From contig JADGDU010000018.1 of NCBI GenBank assembly GCA_016744705.1, positions 1-64,000 of the forward strand: 64,000 bases of DNA, written 5' to 3'. The translations under genes and the position numbers were made by a program. This DNA is from Candidatus Krumholzibacteriia bacterium. GTDB lineage: Bacteria; Krumholzibacteriota; Krumholzibacteriia; LZORAL124-64-63. The notes beneath the pieces were generated by a model. The model did no database searches and was not told where the DNA came from. It saw nothing but the letters and a program-made list of their open reading frames with translations. Of the stretch, positions 61,180-64,000 are shown piece after piece. Position 1 is the stretch's first letter. Each line of letters begins with the position of its first letter.

Positions 61180-62088
61180 TTATTCCCGTCGCTCAGCTTC
61201 CACAAAAACCTTCTGCACCAAGGGCCAATTCAATTTGATTCGGGCATCCAGTTTGGCGATGGCATTTTCCACTGTTTCGGCTGTGGATTCGTTTCGAAAA
61301 TCCAGACTCAAATTCACCAGCACAAATTCGGGGCCCATGTGCAGGGTGAGCACTTCGTTCACATGCTCCACCTCAGCAACTTCGTTTGCCAGTTGTCGAA
61401 CCCCTTCAACCATCTCCGGCACGGCGCTTTCTCCAATGAGCAGGTCTTTGGTTTCCACAGCCAGCAGCCAGGCTGTAATGGCCAGGATTAGTCCGATGAT
61501 TACAGAGGCGGTCCCATCCAGCCACAGCCAACCCGTGAGCTGTCCCAACCAGATACCCAGGAAGGCCACGATGATACCCAGCATGGCGGCTGAATCTTCA
61601 AACAAGACCACAAAGGTTGAAGGGTCTTTGCTGCGGCGTACGGCCTGGAAGTATCCCAGCCGACCTTTGCTGCGGTTAAACTCCTTGAGGGCAAAATACC
61701 AAGCCACCCCTTCAAAGATAAAAGAAAGAGCCAGGACAATGTAGGACAGGTTTACATTTTCAATGGGCTTAGGGTGTAGGATATGGTGCACACCCTCATA
61801 GAGGGAGACCCCGGCACCTACGGCAAAAATTAATATAGCCACTACAAATGACCAGAAATAGATCTCTTTGCCATAACCGAAAGGATGCGCGGCATCAGCG
61901 GGTCGGGAGGCTTTTTTCATTCCCAGCAGAAGCAAACCCTGGTTGCCGGTATCGACTATGGAGTGGATGCCTTCGGACAACATGGCGCTGCTGCCGGTCA
62001 CGCTGGCGGCAAAGAGTTTGGTGATAGAAATCAACCCATTGCCGATAAGGGCGGCAAAGATAACTTTTTTTGATCCGGAGTGGGCCAT
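61180..62088 (-). CDS. Cation diffusion facilitator, ZnT9-like
   Basis: A 302-residue inner-membrane metal transporter with six hydrophobic helices and a cytosolic C-terminal domain. TM2 has AMLSEGIHSIVDTGNQ (H42, D46); SHPYG-like AAHPFGYGKEIYF and SKDPSTFVVLFEDSAAMLG match the SLC30A9/ZnT9 branch. TM5 holds FEDSAA where other CDF proteins have HxxxD or DxxxD, so the transport site differs from typical zinc exporters. Start ATG 62088; the upstream region has a weak AGGAGC-type site. Confidence 0.92.
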   Translation of the reverse strand: MAHSGSKKVIFAALIGNGLISITKLFAASVTGSSAMLSEGIHSIVDTGNQGLLLLGMKKASRPADAAHPFGYGKEIYFWSFVVAILIFAVGAGVSLYEGVHHILHPKPIENVNLSYIVLALSFIFEGVAWYFALKEFNRSKGRLGYFQAVRRSKDPSTFVVLFEDSAAMLGIIVAFLGIWLGQLTGWLWLDGTASVIIGLILAITAWLLAVETKDLLIGESAVPEMVEGVRQLANEVAEVEHVNEVLTLHMGPEFVLVNLSLDFRNESTAETVENAIAKLDARIKLNWPLVQKVFVEAERRE

Positions 62089-62164
62089 GTCATGCTCCTG
62101 AAATAAGAATTGTAATGGGACGAGGCCACTTTAACTACTGGTGCCCTTGGGTGACAAGTTTAAG

Positions 62165-62686
62165 TTATGCCTCGCTTTTCCGCACCAACAAATCCAAATA
62201 GGCACCCTGGACCAGATCGTCCTGATTGATGCCCAGGGCATTCATCAGTCGGTGGGCTTCTGTTTCGCCCTCTTCCGGGGAGTCACCATCGGCCAGAACG
62301 ACTTCCAATTCCATAAACCACCCCAAACCCTGAACATCATCAAAATGGATACGGGTGCGACCGGCTAAAAACAGCGTACGTTCTTTAATCACCACACCCA
62401 AAACAGGCAAAGCGGCGGCCAAAAGTTTGCCCAATCCGTCCGGATCCTCAGTGCGGCTGATGGAGTAGTCGGATATTTTGGGTCCACTGGCGTTGGGCCG
62501 CTGGTAACGAATCAATTCACCGTGTCCGTCGCCAAAATCTCTCAGTTTGAGTCTTCCCTGAGGGACCGTGAAAAAGGTGTCAGTCTGGTGGATGATCTGG
62601 CCTGGGCTGGAGGTTAGCTTTGCAACAGCTTCACGGAAAGCAACCGGATCAACGACCCGGGCTTTAATTTCAACATTTTGAGCCAC
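62165..62686 (-). CDS. CYTH-domain protein (class IV adenylate cyclase-like)
   Basis: A 173-residue cytosolic protein. NVEIKARV opens the CYTH tunnel fold; LKLRDFGDGHGELIRYQR, RTRIHFDDVQGLGWFMELEVVL and the C-terminal LLVRKSE supply the charged strands that bind a triphosphate and metal. Could be a cAMP-making CyaB-like enzyme or a triphosphatase; the sequence does not decide. Start GTG 62686 has AAGGAA six bases upstream; the frame extends back to 62728 without family support. It precedes the CDF gene on the same strand by 76 bases. Confidence 0.88.
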   Translation of the reverse strand: MAQNVEIKARVVDPVAFREAVAKLTSSPGQIIHQTDTFFTVPQGRLKLRDFGDGHGELIRYQRPNASGPKISDYSISRTEDPDGLGKLLAAALPVLGVVIKERTLFLAGRTRIHFDDVQGLGWFMELEVVLADGDSPEEGETEAHRLMNALGINQDDLVQGAYLDLLVRKSEA

Positions 62687-62777
62687 AGATATTCCTTTCA
62701 AAAAGGGGTTAGTCATTTTGGACAGCATACCGTTATGATTAAAAAAATGAAACTCAAGCCTTGAGGGGAAGAATAGT

Positions 62778-63488
62778 TTGTCACGGAAATGTTGGATAAT
62801 TGCTCTGTTGGTAGGAACGATGAACTTCCATGTGTCTCTGGCTCAGAACGCTTCCTGGGGTGACCTGGTGGATGATGGGGAGGCTCTCTTCACCACCGAA
62901 AATGCCTGGTGGCTGTTGGGAGGAGTGGGGGCCACCTTTTTAGTCTATGAATTTGAAGATCCAGAGGGAGCGGTCCGAGGCTTGGATGGGAGCTTTTTGG
63001 ACCCCCTTTTTGATTTTGGTAATATTTGGGGGGATATCCGGGTGCAAGCCCCTCTGGCTGTGGGCAGCTGGGCAGTGGGAAGTTGGCAGGACAATGCAAA
63101 ACTGGCGCAGGTGGGCTATGATCTGACCCGTGGTCTTCTTCTGACCTATGGGGTGACCAGTGCCGGCAAATTGGTCTTCCAGAGAACCCGACCCAATGGC
63201 GATGCCTATTCGTTTCCTTCAGGGCATACCGCCACAGCGTTCACCACGGCCGGGGTATTGAGCAGGCATTATGGGCCATGGGGCACCGCCGCTGGGGTGA
63301 GCCTGGGCGTGCTCACGGCTCTGGGCCGGATGGAAGAGAATAAGCACTACGCTTCCGATGTGGTGGCCGGGGCGACCATCGGCTGGATCATCGGGCGCAC
63401 TGTGGGCAGGCAGGCCCTGAATAGGGATTCTGCCTGGCAGCTGGTGCCCACCGGGCATGGGGTTGTTTTGGTTGGGCGTTTTCATTGA
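62778..63488 (+). CDS. PAP2-family membrane phosphatase, exported
   Basis: A 236-residue protein with a signal peptide (MSRKCWIIALLVGTMNFHVSLA). The three PAP2 motifs are complete: KLVFQRTRP, FPSGHTATAF and RMEENKHYASDVVAG. It would remove phosphate from a lipid such as undecaprenyl pyrophosphate or phosphatidate at the outer side of the membrane. Start TTG 62778 with GAGGGGAAG upstream gives the whole signal; the ATG at 62820 would cut it. It diverges from the CYTH gene. Confidence 0.9.
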   Translation: MSRKCWIIALLVGTMNFHVSLAQNASWGDLVDDGEALFTTENAWWLLGGVGATFLVYEFEDPEGAVRGLDGSFLDPLFDFGNIWGDIRVQAPLAVGSWAVGSWQDNAKLAQVGYDLTRGLLLTYGVTSAGKLVFQRTRPNGDAYSFPSGHTATAFTTAGVLSRHYGPWGTAAGVSLGVLTALGRMEENKHYASDVVAGATIGWIIGRTVGRQALNRDSAWQLVPTGHGVVLVGRFH

Positions 63489-63492
63489 TGCG

Positions 63493-63506
63493 CCTGAGGC
63501 CTCAGG
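63493..63506. repeat. 14-base perfect palindrome after the PAP2 gene
   Basis: CCTGAGGCCTCAGG reads the same on both strands. No loop and no T run, so not a normal terminator. It starts four bases after the PAP2 stop and 84 bases before the next gene. Confidence 0.4.
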
Positions 63507-63589
63507 GAAATGAGCACAGCAGTTGTAAAAAGATCATTCTTAGTGTACCTTTCCTCGCGAACATCATTCTTTTTAACACAGGAGATACC

Positions 63590-64000
63590 ATGAGATCTTT
63601 GACGAATAGCCGAATATTGTTGCTGCTTGGCACCATGACGGCTTTGGCCTTGGTGCTGGGGGCTTGTTATCCCAACCAGCCAGAAGATTTGGGTGAAATT
63701 GGCATTGTTATCACCACCGACAACCCTGATGGAAACTACGACGGATTGCTCTATTGGGCCATGCCCGATACGGTGACACCCGTCATCGACCCATTGGATG
63801 AATCGTCATTGCCCCTGCCTCGGCAATATGATGATTTGATCCTGTCCCAAATTGCTGAGGAAATGGCCGACCGCGGATTCATCCGTGTCTTCAATCCCAG
63901 CTTTGCAGATGGCGATACCTTCCCCCATGTGGTGGTCAAGGTAGGAGCCGTGCAAAGTGATGCCTACGTAGGGTATATTTCCTACGGTGGTTATTGGGGT
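63590..64000 (+). CDS. DUF4136-like lipoprotein, 3' end outside window
   Basis: Open for 137 codons without a stop up to the window edge. GGAG lies five bases before ATG 63590. The start MRSLTNSRILLLLGTMTALA leads to lipobox VLGAC. The rest (GIVITTDNPDGNYDGLLYWAMPD, DDLILSQIAEEMADRGFIRV, FPHVVVKVGAVQSDAYVGY) has the layout of DUF4136 envelope lipoproteins (a first strand, then a helix ending in DRGF or similar, then a strand with hydrophobic residues). The family call is a guess; lipoprotein status is firm. Confidence 0.65.
   Translation, partial: MRSLTNSRILLLLGTMTALALVLGACYPNQPEDLGEIGIVITTDNPDGNYDGLLYWAMPDTVTPVIDPLDESSLPLPRQYDDLILSQIAEEMADRGFIRVFNPSFADGDTFPHVVVKVGAVQSDAYVGYISYGGYWG

Noticed and set aside
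1..64000. CRISPR array, mobile element or RNA gene
   Set aside because: No regularly spaced repeats, transposase or integrase motifs, and no tRNA- or rRNA-like stretch were seen by reading; a tRNAscan or Infernal run would settle small RNAs.

Overview
The window looks like chromosomal DNA from a Gram-negative bacterium, probably of the FCB group or a nearby lineage such as Krumholzibacteriota or Eisenbacteria. This is inference. The signs are BamA-like, OmpA and other beta-barrel outer-membrane proteins, an LPS-core type glycosyltransferase pair, a secreted protein ending in a FlgD/T9SS-like C-terminal module, and two PknB-type Ser/Thr kinases carrying long TPR arrays. No rRNA, tRNA, transposase, integrase, phage gene or CRISPR array was recognised. 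Genes are dense and mostly ordered as short operons closed by clear hairpin terminators.

Layout. Positions 1-2.4 kb hold the end of an ABC-F ATPase and a nucleobase-type permease. Positions 2.7-20.4 kb form a signalling island: a TPR Ser/Thr kinase with two secreted proteins, facing a second TPR kinase with its own secreted protein, then a hybrid histidine kinase with an ABC-substrate-binding-like sensor, a small lipoprotein, an unknown anchored protein and a beta-propeller histidine kinase. Positions 20.5-24.3 kb are a complete TRAP transporter operon (TatT-DctP-DctQ-DctM). Positions 24.4-30.8 kb are a tripartite RND efflux operon ending in a small barrel protein. Positions 30.9-33.7 kb hold a ferritin-like protein, two alkaline-phosphatase-superfamily enzymes meeting tail to tail, and thioredoxin. 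Positions 34-36.3 kb hold a sigma-54 activator and an unknown membrane protein. Positions 36.3-39.9 kb are a divergent peptidase T / OPT oligopeptide transporter pair.

Positions 40-46.2 kb form an envelope operon: a SEC-C protein, a POTRA/barrel protein, a quinone-oxidoreductase-like enzyme, GT2 and GT9 glycosyltransferases and an OmpA-family protein, several joined by 4-base stop/start overlaps. Positions 46.4-50.8 kb hold MscS, a DUF3078 protein, an isochorismatase-like hydrolase, a phospholipase-D-like lipoprotein and a DUF2007 protein. Positions 50.9-54.6 kb hold a stand-alone ClpB-D2-like ATPase and an atypical transketolase. Positions 54.7-57.8 kb hold a small membrane protein and then a pentaheme cytochrome next to a monoheme beta-barrel fusion, a possible electron conduit across the outer membrane. 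Positions 57.8-64 kb hold a DEDDh exonuclease, a Ca/Na exchanger, a DUF481 protein, a small secreted protein, a ZnT9-like CDF transporter, a CYTH protein, a PAP2 phosphatase and a lipoprotein cut by the window end.

The strongest leads are the pentaheme cytochrome plus heme-barrel pair, the mirror-image kinase/secreted-protein arrangement, the 12-base perfect palindrome between pepT and the OPT transporter, the single-ring ClpB-D2 protein with an insertion after the pore loop, and the ABC-F domain whose Walker A lysine position reads Asn. None proves a new system; each is stated with a test.
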